From the NCBI GenBank assembly GCA_022393335.1, contig JAJEKB010021534.1:62001-126000 (forward strand): a stretch of DNA of 64,000 nt. The letters are read 5' to 3'. The position numbers were made by a program, and so were the translations under genes. Of this stretch, positions 33,201 through 45,960 are shown in pieces (within the stretch, counting starts at the first letter, position 1; each line of letters opens with the position of its first letter). The notes under the pieces are model-generated. The model searched no databases. It was not told where the DNA came from and worked only from the letters and a program-made list of their open reading frames with translations. The DNA comes from Macrotrachela quadricornifera (taxonomy: Eukaryota > Rotifera > Eurotatoria > Philodinida > Philodinidae).

Positions 33201-36200
33201 ACTGAACATCAACCATCATCCCGTACTTCTTCGATAGGATTTGAAATATCATCTACTACACAAAAACCATCTGCTTTGATTGCTACTCCAGTATCTGAAG
33301 AGCAGCAATCCGCATCTTCTCAAATTCAACAACTGCCATCAACATCTCAAGATGAACATCAACCATCATCACGCAGTTCTTCTTTAAATCTGGAAGCATC
33401 ATTTGATACTCAAAAACCTTCNNNNNNNNNNNNNNNNNNNNNNNNNNNNNNNNNNNNNNNNNNNNNNNNNNNNNNNNNNNNNNNNNNNNNNNNNNNNNNN
33501 NNNNNNNNNNNNNNNNNNNNNNNNNNNNNNNNNNNNNNNNNNNNNNNNNNNNNNNNNNNNNNNNNNNNNNNNNNNNNNNNNNNNNNNNNNNNNNNNNNNN
33601 NNNNNNNNNNNNNNNNNNNNNNNNNNNNNNNNNNNNNNNNNNNNNNNNNNNNNNNNNNNNNNNNNNNNNNNNNNNNNNNNNNNNNNNNNNNNNNNNNNNN
33701 NNNNNNNNNNNNNNNNNNNNNNNNNNNNNNNNNNNNNNNNNNNNNNNNNNNNNNNNNNNNNNNNNNNNNNNNNNNNNNNNNNNNNNNNNNNNNNNNNNNN
33801 NNNNNNNNNNNNNNNNNNNNNNNNNNNNNNNNNNNNNNNNNNNNNNNNNNNNNNNNNNNNNNNNNNNNNNNNNNNNNNNNNNNNNNNNNNNNNNNNNNNN
33901 NNNNNNNNNNNNNNNNNNNNNNNNNNNNNNNNNNNNNNNNNNNNNNNNNNNNNNNNNNNNNNNNNNNNNNNNNNNNNNNTTTGGATCGTCTCACATTCGA
34001 CAACTGCCATCAACACCTCCAAAAGAACATCAATCATCATCACGTACTTCTTCGATAGGTTCAGAAATACCATCTAATATTCAAAAATCATCTCCTTCAA
34101 TTAGTGCCCCAACATTTACAGATGATCAACCTACATCTTCTAAAGTTCATCCATCGCCTCCAGCATCTCCAGAAGAACATCAAACATTATCTGACGCACA
34201 AAGATCTTCTTTCGCTACTGATACAGTGGTACCGGAATATCAAGCATCAACTTTCACTGTTCGTGAAGCACCTACATTGTCATCCGAAGATAGTCAAACT
34301 TCTACCGAAGTTCAAAAACTTGCTGCCACAGATACTTCTACAGTAAATACTGGTGTTAACAATAAATCTTCATCAATTTCTGCTGATGATTACCATGCAA
34401 CAATATCAGGAAGTGAGCCAGTATTTTTGTCTGTGAAAATTCCTTGTAATTGCCTAAAAACAAAACTAAAAAAGCAGCAAAAGACACGTTTATCAAGTTT
34501 CAACATATAAACTTTTTTTTTTCCAATTTTCAGTTTAGTAAGATGGGATCTTTAGAAGTTTGAAGAGAAAAAGATAAAATAAATTTAAAGATTTATTTGA
34601 TTAAAAATCTTCTAAGAAGAACTATCTAACTTCATTTAAACTAATATATTTTATTTAGCAGATGTATTTGGTAATGAAAACAATTTAAGCAAATCATCTG
34701 ATGAAACTGAGAAAGATATTAAACATAAAGAATCTACATCACATTTCACTGATGATAGAACAACTAATGAATTACATCAATCAATTCATTCTATCGAACC
34801 ATCATCATTAGAAGAATATGATGTTTCTATTGAAACTAAACCAAATGAATCACGATCATCATCGTTTGCATTAGTTGATATGCCACAAGAAGAAAGAAAA
34901 CAAAGTCTTTCACAATCTGATGCAGACACATCATCTATTCAAGATAAAAAAACAGAATTAAATGAAGATAAAACATCAAATCAACCAGAAAGAGAAGATG
35001 AACTTAGTACTTCTCGTTCAAATAAAACAGAGGAGAATATTTCAACTGATACTATCTCCTCAATAATAGCCACTGATCACCAACATGATGATACTTTAAA
35101 TGAATCTAATTCTTTATTCTTACAAGATACTAGCAAACAATCATCAGATAATATGTCATTAACTGATATTGAAGGTTATATTAATTAATAGAAAATTAAA
35201 TTTGAATTTATTTATTTTTTTCTAAAATTTATATGATATTGTTTTATTCGTTTGTTTTAGAAGTTGATACAACAACTTCTCCAAAATATGGAACACGATT
35301 CGATGATAATGAAGATCCACATTTAGCATTAATTATGCAAGGTTAGTATAAATAGAAATAATTCAACCCTTTTTATTAATCAAAATACACAGAAATCCAA
35401 TTAAAATATCCTATTATTTTATCACGCAATCAATTTGAGTGACAAAAAAGATGATTTTTAAAATTACAATATATTTTTCTATCTATTGTCTTAAACCAAT
35501 ATAAATTATCTAATGTGTTAAATATTTTATTATAGATCTTCGTTATATATTTCATGAATTAGCCAATGATGAAGATTTAGTAGAAATAAACAGTGATTTA
35601 CCTGATAAATTACTTGAAAATCTCGAATTTCATGATCATTTTATACGAACATTATTTGATAATTTATTTCGAAAATATCTTGTACAAGCCGCAGCTCAAG
35701 CAAGTAAATATAAAACAATGTTACTATTTTCTTATCTTTTGTTTTTTCTTTCCAATAAGATCGTCCTGACACACTTGATTGGATTGAATTTCGTGATATA
35801 CTTTTTCCTATAATAACTGGTCGTTATACAGTGCGACATATTCGAAAATTATTTGATTTATTTGATACAACTAATGATGGTTATTTATCAGTACAAGAAA
35901 TAGCTGGTAAAAAATTTTGTTTTTTTTAAATAAATAAATTAAAAAAAAAATTTTCAGAATTACTTGAAGTTCTTCAAGCTCATGATACTATTGATCTTGC
36001 ACAATCTATTGTTAGTGAATATGATACGGATCATGATGGAAAAATAACTGCTGATGGTAAAAGAAAAAAAACATGTTTATAAAATTATATGAATTTCTCA
36101 TAGAATACTTGAAAGTTTTTTTTTCTCTATATAGACTGATAGTAATAACAAAGAACTGTACTACTGCATCATTTAATCAGATCTTTGCCTTTGCACTATT

Positions 36201-38473
36201 AGTCTCTATAAAAAGAAAATTTCTTCAAGCATTCTACAAGAAATCTACTTTTGATATGCATTAAGTAATATTTTTAATTTATTTATTTTTTAAATAGAAT
36301 TAATTGAAGCTATTCAAAAGACTGATGATATAAATGAACATGTTTTATCGGAAGAAACTGAAAATAAGCAATGGTTTAACCAATCTCCAACATATAATGA
36401 AATAATATCATTAGAAGTACCAATTATAAATTTTCCATTAAAAACAAATGATAAATTTAATAATGAAATATTATGTAGAAGAATAAATAAAATTTGATTT
36501 GCTATTTTTATTTATTAAAGATAATTTTTTTTTATTATTTTAGTACTTGGAAAAATATATAAAAATATTGGTGCTAATTCTGATACGAAACAATTAGATA
36601 GTAATAAGGAAGATTTATCTAAAGATATATTAAATGAATTTATAAATCATAATATAAATATACCAAATAATACTTTACAAGAATTTATTCAATTATTTCT
36701 TAATAAAAAACAAAATACAGGTTTGTACAAAGAAATTCAGTTTTAGTTTTGAAAGAACGTTTTTTTTTTATTCAGATTTATTAATTAATTGGATAGAATT
36801 TCGAGATATATTTTTACCTATTGTTAATAATGGTTTTTATACAAAAAATATAATTAAACAATGGTTTGATATATTTGATACAAATCATAATGAAATAATC
36901 ACACATGAACAGTAAAATAAACTTATTTTAATTATTTAAAATATTATTTTTTCTCTTTATTATCTAGAGTTATTCAATTACTTTATTTATTACAAATAGA
37001 GAAACCTGAAGAACTTATTAAAAAATTAAATGATATGGTTGAAATATATACAGATAAACCTATCTTTTGGACATTTGATGGTAATAAATAATTATTTATA
37101 AGAATGTTTAAATAGTTTAGAAATTAGAAAAATAGTATTTGAAATGTTACACATTATTTCATAAATCTTAGGATGTGGCAAAATTCGTTTGTATGAACAT
37201 ACAGAACAATACTTAACTACTATGGTTCTATATCAACTTTTAATACTTGTGACAGTCTTTTAAATGATATATGATTGAATAGTATGTTCGCTTATAGTAA
37301 TAAAAATATAAACATGATAATGTTATGATGAATTTTGTGACATCGACCAACAATAAAGAGTGCCCCGTAGTAACTAATGCTAAATTATTTATGATATTTT
37401 CTCGATCTCAAAGGTTAAAATTTTTCTTACATATATATCTTATCAAGGTATTTTATTTCGATAAGTTTTGTCTGTATAGCTATAACTACTGCTAAAACAC
37501 ACAAAGTTTACTACGCCACTTTTGCATTATTTTCTGAAAATAATATAAAAACTAGATAGCAATATTTATATATTTCACCAATAGTTATAGCTAAAGAGTT
37601 GAAACATACCAAAATAAAAGATCTTGATTAGATATATGTATGAGAAAAATTTCAGCCCTTAAAGTCATGAAAAACTATAAAAAACATCATAGACAATTTA
37701 TTATCAATTAGTATAGGATGTCCTTCATTGTTGTTCGAGTTCAAAAAATTTATCATTACATTATCATGTTTATATTTTTATTGTTACAAGCGAAGGTGTT
37801 ATTTAAAAAGATATTATTTGAAAAATTATTACGAGTACTAAAGGTTGATATAGCAACATAAAATCTAGACATGGCTACGTATGTCCATATAAATAAATTT
37901 TGTTACGTTCAAAGACTTATAAAATACTCTATATAATTCTATTGACACGATGAAAGTATAGTTAAAAGAATCAATGAATCATTTTATATGTAAAACAGAA
38001 AAGAAAAATTTTATGAATCACAAAAATAACAACTATTCTTAAATGAAACCTAAAACAATGAATAGTCATAGAGTATAGTAAGACGAAATATTGACACAAA
38101 TTTTATATTACTTTGTGTTTATAGAAATATATATAATTTGCTTTTAATAGCATTTTTATGATTGTGTCATATCGTAATATTCAGTCTTCTGACATCAAAT
38201 ATTAGAAACTACAAATATTCAACTAGATTTAGATACTTTGATTTATTCTTAATTTTATTTATAGTCATAATTCAAGTCTAAACATTTTTTTATGTACATT
38301 AAATCCTTTGTACTAATTAAATCTTAAAAAAGTTGATAATCTTTTATTTTTTTTTAGAATTAACATTTACATTGGATAGTGTTGATGAAACAGTCTCTCA
38401 TCTTCTTACGGACAATGAACAAATAGCTTCATTTGATAATGATTGGCTCTCAAAAAATTTATATTTTAAATAA
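30240..38473 (+). CDS. intermediate-filament-like protein with repeat tail and EF-hands
   Basis: Exons run 30240-30809, 30876-31253, 31308-31584, 31945-34412 (with an optional 63-bp in-frame intron 32010-32072), 34659-35174, 35261-35341, 35536-35703, 35760-35906, 35958-36056, 36298-36474, 36544-36720, 36776-36911, 36968-37080 and 38358-38473. All splice sites are GT-AG and phases match. Residues 27-376 form a coiled coil. It opens like coil 1A of intermediate filaments (QTEEFRQLNANLQTYLDDIK) and ends like the rod-end motif (LKFELTLYRGVLESEY). The rod of about 350 residues fits the long, lamin-type rod. Then come Ser-rich repeats of about 50 residues, an acidic linker, and two copies of an EF-hand module (DWIEFRDILFPI, NWIEFRDIFLPI). 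The first module has two good loops (DTTNDGYLSVQE, DTDHDGKITADE); the second has a degenerate one (DTNHNEIITHEQ). It could instead be two genes; see findings. Confidence 0.7.
32240..34412 (+). repeat. coding tandem repeat, about 150 bp units in an alternating pattern
   Basis: Units of about 50 codons begin around IIPEDQ or IVPEDQ and contain STxxEEHQPSSR, SSL or SIN, and DLQESP or IQKPSS. Two unit types alternate, giving a higher-order period of about 300 bp: the segment with SSIPSDLQESPRSVTTAIIP occurs at about 32790 and again at about 33090 almost unchanged. The array is interrupted by the assembly gap and fades out by about 34300. Confidence 0.8.
33422..33979. other. assembly gap (558 N)
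   Basis: A run of N inside the coding repeat. The frame before and after the gap does not agree if the gap is taken as exactly 558 bases, so its length is an estimate. Confidence 0.99.
37165..37915. repeat. 750-bp inverted-repeat element in the last intron of the filament gene
   Basis: The arms at about 37165-37375 and 37715-37915 pair inverted. ATAAAAATATAAACATGATA pairs with TATCATGTTTATATTTTTAT, and GGTTCTATATCAACTTTTAA pairs with TAAAGGTTGATATAGCAAC. The element enlarges the final intron to 1277 bp, when most introns of the gene are 50-360 bp. Confidence 0.75.
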
Positions 38474-38957
38474 ATTTGTATTTAATATATTTATACTTTA
38501 ATCTTATATTACGTGTAGTAGTATTGCTTTTTCTGTTTGTTTTTGTTTTGACCCAGTGATTGTTTTCTTTTAGCTTTTTAATATTTAGTACACGCAATAC
38601 ATTGTTTTATATATAACTTAATCACTGCTTGTAAAAACAAAATAGTTTAGAATTGTATTTTTTACTTGATTAATTTTTTTTTTCATTTTTAAAATAAATA
38701 CAATAGAAAACAATGAAAAAAGACTACATAACTGACCTTAATTATATATGGTTTTTTTACATTATACAAAAAAATACTAAATAGTTATGTTACATAGACA
38801 GGTGGGTGTTGCATATAAGCACACCCTTCACAATATTTTGTTCGTTTCTCTTAATCGAATAAAGTCACACCGCAGTCGTTACCAGGTATGTATGGTTTTT
38901 GATTTTATGCGTTATTATGATAGACGATTCTTATCTTTACCTTGATGGCATGATTAA
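38474..38957. other. intergenic stretch
   Basis: Probable 3' UTR of the filament gene followed by AT-rich DNA; nothing else recognised. Confidence 0.4.
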
Positions 38958-39201
38958 CTACGTACTTGAATTATTATTTGATGAATACGCCAAAACAATT
39001 GTAATATCACTCTATTAATAACAAAAAAAAATCAAATTTTCTGGTTAAATTTTATATTTACTTGTGTATCACCATTTATATATATCACAGCTGCATTAGC
39101 TAAAGACATACGTATATATACATAAAAGACTTGATTTATTTTGAATTAACAAAAAAAAAAAGAAATCTTTACTTACAATCACAGTTGGATGGATCAAACA
39201 T
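38958..39201 (-). CDS. possible three-exon 38-residue mini-protein, copy 1
   Basis: On the minus strand, exons of about 39177-39201, 39062-39099 and 38958-39011 are joined by GT-AG introns (donors GTAAGT and GTAAAT, acceptors TCTTTAG and TTAATAG). They encode MFDPSNCD-S-NAAVIYINGDTQ, then SDITIVLAYSSNNNSST. The family is not recognised. The reason to believe it is the second locus at 41835-42060, which has the same middle-exon length (38 nt), the same phases and a related middle segment. It may be a fragment of a larger gene. Confidence 0.35.
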
Positions 39202-40829
39202 TGTACTTATACTGACCAATGCTTACACAAATATTTCTATTTTGTTGGTAATTTTATAGTATGTTTTTGTCGATACCCATCACTTTATATAGTTTGATTC
39301 GACATGATTTTGAGTAGATGAAGGAAAGAAGAAATATTTTTCTTTCATATGACGACACTGTCTCGTATGTGATTTCGGAGAAAAACTACGTATCTTTCGA
39401 AGAATATCATGGCCAGTATCTATTGGATGCGATAAAAATGATATGACGTTTTATTTTTTATTATATGGTTCTAGGCATTTTCCAACATTGAAATGTTAAA
39501 TTATTATTGTATTCAAAAGAGCAAAATTGATTGGTAATCGCATATACGAAAGATAACTGATGGAGGAAAGTTGGAAATTATCGGATTATATTACAATACG
39601 AAATTGTTGATCGATAGAAAGAATGTAAAATGAATAATTTACGTAGAAAAAATTATGTCATCAATATAACGAAATATTATCTTCATGAAATAAAAAAAAA
39701 TATCATCGAAGATATCAAACAAAGTGAATATTTCTAGTGCTGCATAATGTATACAATATCTTAATATATTTAAAAAAAAACAGAATTCTATTTAAATCAA
39801 ATTTAATAATTTATTCAATGACTTAATTCTCAATTTGATATAGTTAAAAATGATGTTTTATAAAGAATTTTGTTTTTTTTTTCAAATTAAATATGTTATA
39901 AAAGAAATGAATATATTTTATTCAAACTCACATTCAAATATCTACTATTTTATCAATTTGTTTCAGGTAAATTTTATTGTGTTAAAAATAGAATAAAATT
40001 CATAAATAATCTCATAAAGAAAATAAATATTGAAATTGAGTTTTTATTATAGGCAATATTTTATTTCAGAATATATATAACCTTTCGCAAAATGGATAGA
40101 TTTTGATGAATTTAGACCCTACTATCATGTTTTATTTGAGAACTTTTTTCGCGGTTATCAAGGTTTTCAATTTTCCATCAGCATGAATAAAGTGATTTTT
40201 TTAATATTAATTATCAAGAGAACATTTGAGGTAGAGATTACATATTTATGGTCTCTTCTAAAACTATGACATATAATGCATGTATATCTCGTAAAAATCT
40301 AAAGAATTTCAATGAAATAAACTGAGTTCCGAAATTTAACGTTTCTCTCAAATTCAGTATTTTCCAGTATACTATTTGAAATTGGTAAGCTTTTCTCCAT
40401 AATGACTGAATATAAAAGTGATAATGTATTGTTTTTATCACATAGCAAACAGTTAAGGTTAGGTCATAGAAGAGCTTGATTTTTGAGTTTCTCTTTTGAT
40501 ATAATAAAAAACTTCAATCCTTCATTTTGAGTACTGATTTTTATGACGATGAATTCGAGAATTTTTCGAAATCTTTCTTTTCCAAAAAACAAACAAAGCA
40601 AATCTTAGAAGTTAAGCACTGGTACGATCTCTCCCTAAGGGTATTCTACCATTCAAAAATCGTCTAGGCATATTAATTCGTATCTTCATTACGAAAACCG
40701 TGTACGCATACAAGGTCCTTCTGGCCAATAAATTAACTATAACTCATTACTATACCGAAGCTTTGGAGAAGATGACGGGTCTGTTATATTGAATCGCCGC
40801 GTTCTGCAATTTCAGTTTTCATTCACTTA
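39202..40829. other. no supported gene
   Basis: AT-rich sequence. The short stretch ATCTTAGAAGTTAAGCA near 40602 resembles the middle of 5S rRNA, but the flanks do not. Nothing else recognised. Confidence 0.4.
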
Positions 40830-41110
40830 ATATGCTGTATTAAAATAACGAAATATACAAGTACGAAATGCAACATGAGAAGCTGTACAAGTTACGCAGA
40901 ACAATTCTAAAAAGATCGAGACAGAAAAAACTTGAATTTGTGTTGTATCAGAAAAAATATCGTTTTTACACGGTTAAAATTTGATTGCTCATAATTTCGA
41001 CCACTTTAATCATAAAGAGTAAAACTATAAGAAAAGCAGTCTTATGTAAATTATAGAACTTTTTACGCTACATCTTTTACTTGTATGTTTGTTTTTTTAA
41101 ATACAGTATG
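40830..41110. repeat. diverged fold-back copy, family 2
   Basis: The sequence contains GAAATGCAACATGAGAAGCT (40867) and, inverted, TAGAACTTTTTACGCTACAT (41060). These match the inner motif of the palindrome at 9536-10502 (GATGCAGCGTGAAAAGCTCT). It is preceded by CTTAATATGCTGTATTAAAA, matched by CTTAATAGGCTGTATTAAAC at 63775. This is therefore a dispersed family member. Confidence 0.65.
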
Positions 41111-41834
41111 TCAAATGAATGAAAACTGGCATGCAAAACACAGCCATTCAATATGAAGCACTCGTTACTTTACTCATAATCTATCCTAACTTAGATTAAT
41201 ATACACTGATGTATTTGGTTGAAATTGGAAAAACATACAAAAGTTTGTTTGTGAAGGAGCGAGCCCTCTAAAAAGTGTATATCTCATAATATATCATTAA
41301 CTAAAATTCTCTACAAAAAACTTACCTACTTGAGTGATTAAACTCCATTACTCTAGTCCAGATTCTCTATATAAATCAATAATTCACGATATTAACATCA
41401 ATAAACAATAGTTCGATATACACCTATAACTATAATTTTGCATCTATCTGTGACATATGTATACCCTGACTTAATAAATTCTATTCACTCACTAATACCT
41501 TCTGTTTTTCAAGGTTAAGAATATAGTATAATCCTTGAAATCTTTTATAAAATATTTATTTTGAATAAATACACTGGAGAAAAATAAGAATATAATCGCG
41601 ATATACACAAAATTTTTTAATATAGCAAAAAAATAAAGTATAGAAAGTATGATGACTTACATGCAACTATTGTATAGTTGCATTCTATCCATCTTAAATA
41701 TATATATATATATACATATTGGTGTGACGTCACCATCTTTATTCACCCCAATATGTTTGATATAGAAGCTAAATGCATTAATTCAATGATTATTCTGATC
41801 CTTGTTCTTCTAACCCGATATACGACAACATGTA
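41111..41834. other. no supported gene
   Basis: AT-rich, with a (TA)n run at about 41699-41714. Nothing else recognised. Confidence 0.4.
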
Positions 41835-42060
41835 TTATTCCCTACGATACTTGGCATAGGAAAGGCCACTCGTATTACCAGCCTAAAAATATTACATTTA
41901 TTAATATTTGAAGTACAATAAAATCAAAACTACTCACATTTGTATCACCAGTTACAAATATGATTGCTGCAGCAGCTAGAATTATATACAAATTATAGAT
42001 TGATTAAATAAAGAATTAGTAGTTCATACCATCATCTTTTTCTGAATCGAACATTTCCAT
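41835..42060 (-). CDS. possible three-exon 38-residue mini-protein, copy 2
   Basis: Minus-strand exons of about 42030-42060, 41938-41975 and 41835-41882 are joined by GT-AG introns (donors GTATGA and GTGAGTA, acceptors TTCTAG and TTTTTAG). They encode MEMFDSEKDD, then AAAAIIFVTGDTN, then AGNTSGLSYAKYRRE and a stop. The middle exon aligns with that of copy 1 (NAAVIYINGDTQ), with shared Ala-Ala, Ile and Gly-Asp-Thr. Function is unknown. The acidic start followed by a short hydrophobic core resembles nothing I can name. Confidence 0.35.
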
Positions 42061-44535
42061 ATTTATTACTGAATTGTTAATCGTATATGGAATAAGTTGT
42101 GTTGTATAGACTTTTTAAAAATCTATTCGATAAATTTCGATTTATATATCAAATTTTAGAATAGTTCTGATACATTGATATGTCATATATATAGAGCAGT
42201 ATTTCATGACTTTTAAAATTGGAAGCCAAGATATACGTATATGTTACGGTACTTGGAAAAAAATCATCATAATATTCAAGTAACACAGTTGTATTAAACC
42301 TCTCGCCCTCACATATTGACGTCATCATTGAAAGAAGCAGAGAGAGAGAGAGAGAGAGAAAGCGAAAATAAACTATCAATATATTTTTTACCCATTCCTT
42401 TGTACTTTTTGACCATTCCTAATTCCCTGTTTGTATACCGTAGGTGTATTGATCATGATTTTTTAATTCATTAACATACAGTTTTATTTTACTACTAAAA
42501 AAGAATGACATTTGAAAGTCATAAATGATTAAATATGTAATATTTCGTAATCCTTGTAATCCTTATAAATTTTGTCTTGATTTTTTATTTTACATACATA
42601 ACTATTATACTTTTTAAATAGATGAAAATACAACATTTAAAAGAATTTAAAATAGTTGTATAAGAAATTTCTTAAAACAAAATATTTAATTATTCTAGAC
42701 GTGAATAAATTCATTTATATATTAAAAAGTTTTTATTTTTCATTGATTATAAAAGAATATTGATTCAATAAAATAATGAAGGATAAATTATGTTTTTATG
42801 AGTCGTTCACATAAGAAAAGAATGTATTTATATCGTGAAGTATTTTAAGCTTTTCTTTTTCAAGTGAGTAAATATATAAAAAGTAAGTTATATATATATA
42901 TATTTATATTTAATAAATCAGGAATTGATTTGTATTCATAATTTTATATCACTTATTTTTTTTTTCAATAATCTCAATAAGATTATCTTTGACATTATAT
43001 AGATAATTTAATAAATCTTTAAGATATGATTATTAATATGTTAAGTAAATATTTCGCAGTCTCATATTACGTTTATCGTATAAGTATGACTTTTGATGCT
43101 AAAAAAAGAAATATATACCATATAAAGATAAGTTAAGATTTTAAGACTTAACGTCATTCATCAGATAACGAAAAGATTTACGTTTTTTGTGTGATCATGT
43201 ATTACCATCACACAACTCTCAATTAAATAATAATTAGAAATAATATACGAGCAATTAGTAAGATATTTTTCAGTCTTTATTCAAACGTTTGTCTATATGA
43301 ACTTTTTATATAATTAATCTATTTTACTATTACAAAATAAACAAAAAATGTGTATCGACCATTCCGTTCCATATATTATGTCAATTGAAATTAAAATCAT
43401 TTATAATAGTATTCTATTCAAATCAATATTATCTAATGTTCATGATTTATGTGTATATATATATATTAAGCATGAACATTGCACACTAAATTTTGATATA
43501 AATTGTCCTTTACTTTTTTATTTCTAGTTTTATCTAACATAGACTAATGATAATTTAAAGAAAGCAGAAGATTTTATAAAGGATATTGATGATCTCAAAA
43601 TTCTCAAGAATATATGTATATAATACGAAGTGCAATAACAATAAACAAATTTCTACCTTTTTTTAATTAAATTAATGACAAGCACACTAATAAAAAGACT
43701 TAAAAAAAAAGAAATTCTTTTGTTAACTACTGAAAACTTTATTAACGATTGCTGATACGCAAAAATCGGAAGTAACACATATCACGATTGTAGAAATATT
43801 TTATACAGCTTCAGAAGCCTTCTCAAATTCTATAATTCCCTTTTTTTTCTTTGCTCTACATTCACGTCAAAATGGTAGTAAAAAATACACATATATCTAT
43901 ATGAGGAAATTATTATTAGACAATACAATACTTTAATAACTGAATAATTTGAAAATGTAAATAAATAACAAACATAAATTCATGTGCCTTATAGCTTTGC
44001 ATTTGTCGCAGTTTTATGAAAAGTCGTAATTGAGATTGGATCCAGATTTTCGACATTTATCTATATAAGAAATTTCAATTAATATTAAATTAAAAGTCTT
44101 ATCTATTTTGCAGAATTTTTATAATCTATAAAATATCTGAAAACATTTTACAGTATGTTCTATTATTTCTTTGAAAAAAAAAAAAGTGATCTACATATTT
44201 CATTACCGGAAAAGAATCTGTGATGATTTCCGTCAACTAAAGATTTTCAATTCCTCAGTTGATGAATACTACTAGTTATTATCACAAAGATTATTGTTTG
44301 CTTTCGTTGAACTATTCTTATTTTGTTTTAATATGAAGTTATTTCATTTAAATTAATAGATATTTTTATCTTTAATGATGACTTTCTTTAAATAAGTAGA
44401 TAATGAGCATCTCAAGGCTAAACAAAAAAAAAAAAAAGAAATTCTTATTAACATAGAATAAACCCAGTTTGACACAGATCTATTAATGCACAAGTTATTT
44501 TGCTAAGCATACTTATTGCAATTAACCATCTATTG
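42061..44535. other. AT-rich gene-free stretch
   Basis: Only short ORFs without domains. It contains the (GA)n microsatellite at about 42338-42360, which also generates an apparent Ser-Leu-rich minus-strand ORF. Confidence 0.45.
42338..42360 (+). repeat. (GA)n microsatellite
   Basis: About eleven uninterrupted GA dinucleotides. Confidence 0.9.
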
Positions 44536-44639
44536 CAAGGGGGAAAAGACTAATCGGAATGGCTGCGAATAGTTGGGAATGGATGGGAATAAATGGGAAT
44601 ATGAATGCACTAGTTGCAGTTCAGAACTGGGAGACTGAA

Positions 44640-44830
44640 CCCTCACATGCTATTATTTAGAGATACTTTGGAGTCATCTGTATGTCCTCATATGCTATTA
44701 TTTAGAAGTATCTTTAGATCCTCATTGGCTATTGTTTGGAGGCACCCTTAGGTCACCAAGTTTTATTATATAGAGGTATCCTTAGGCCCTCATATGCTAT
44801 TATATGACTGTATTCTGCGATTCTGATGTC
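44640..44830 (+). repeat. left minisatellite array of the 2.1-kb element
   Basis: About five imperfect units with the core CATATGCTATTATTTAGAGG followed by TATCCTTAGG. Confidence 0.7.
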
Positions 44831-45689
44831 TTATCAATATCCCTTCACAGAATATTAATCCACTGCATAACAGAAGCCTACACGGAACAAAAGCGCAGTC
44901 CCAAGGTTGTCGATTTCTAAACACATTAGGAGTCCAGCTACCCAAAATGATCGCAGAACAGATGCTTTCAAAAACTAGTAAATCAACTCATTGTTTCTTG
45001 ATATTTAATTATAGATCACCTTTATTTTTCAATGGGTTTGCTCCCTATACGTTTTCTATCAACAGAAAAATCACAAATACTATTGTCTTTCGACTGTAGA
45101 AAAATATATCAATTCGTATTGATATAGCATAGTTTACTTAGCGGTATTGAAAAGGTTCAATGCATGGAGCAACACTAATCTCTTAGTTTTTTGCTTGTAA
45201 GAAAATTATGTACAGGCCAGAAACAAAATAATGCAAATTTATACTAATTTATTGTGTCAATATCCATAAACTTTTCAGTCAAAAATAGTTTTCTGAAGAA
45301 ATGGAAGTATAATCGATACCTATTATGCATGAGTTCATCGTACCTGAATAACGATGCCAGTGTAGAATTCGACGTCATAAACTATTACAATAGTCAGCAG
45401 TTTGAGTTATCTAACTCTCCAAAATGTAAGATCCCTGTTTTATAGTTAACGGATTCCTGACTATTCCTCTCGCAGAACATAAAATATATCCGTTTCCGAA
45501 TCGGAACTGTATATAGGTTTTGAGATTTTTATTTGTGCGTTGATTGAATCTTAATGGCAGCATGAAAAATAAGTATTGTAAAAGGAGCACACGCACAAAC
45601 TTATAACTTTCACAATAGAAGAAAACCTCACCCTGATTTTCTCGTAGTGCGACGGATGACGAAAGGATTTATACAACATCAGATCCTAA

Positions 45690-45960
45690 GGGTACTTCCC
45701 GATAATAGTACATGATGAGCCAAGGATGTCTCTAAATAATAGGACATGAGGACCTTAGAATACCTTCAAATAGTAGCGACTGAGGACTTGAGAATGCCTC
45801 TAAATAGTAGGCTGTGAGGATACAGGGGAATATCTGAATAATAGCATATAAGAAACCCTGGGTTACCTCCAAATAATAGCACACGAGAATCTTCGGGTAT
45901 CTTTAAATAGTAAGTCATGAGGACTCGGTCTACTGGAACTGGTGCATCCTAATGAGTACC
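45690..45960 (-). repeat. right minisatellite array (inverted to the left array)
   Basis: About seven imperfect units with the core CCTCTAAATAATAGCACATG followed by AGGACCTTAGG-like sequence. Further units are at about 46470-46600. Confidence 0.7.

Noticed and set aside
40595..40660. Possible 5S rRNA-like segment (ATCTTAGAAGTTAAGCA)
   Set aside because: Only about 17 bases resemble the middle of 5S rRNA; the following helix sequences and the internal promoter boxes do not match.
42149..42379. Minus-strand ORF with a signal-like Ser-Leu start
   Set aside because: The start is encoded by the (GA)n microsatellite, and the rest has no support.
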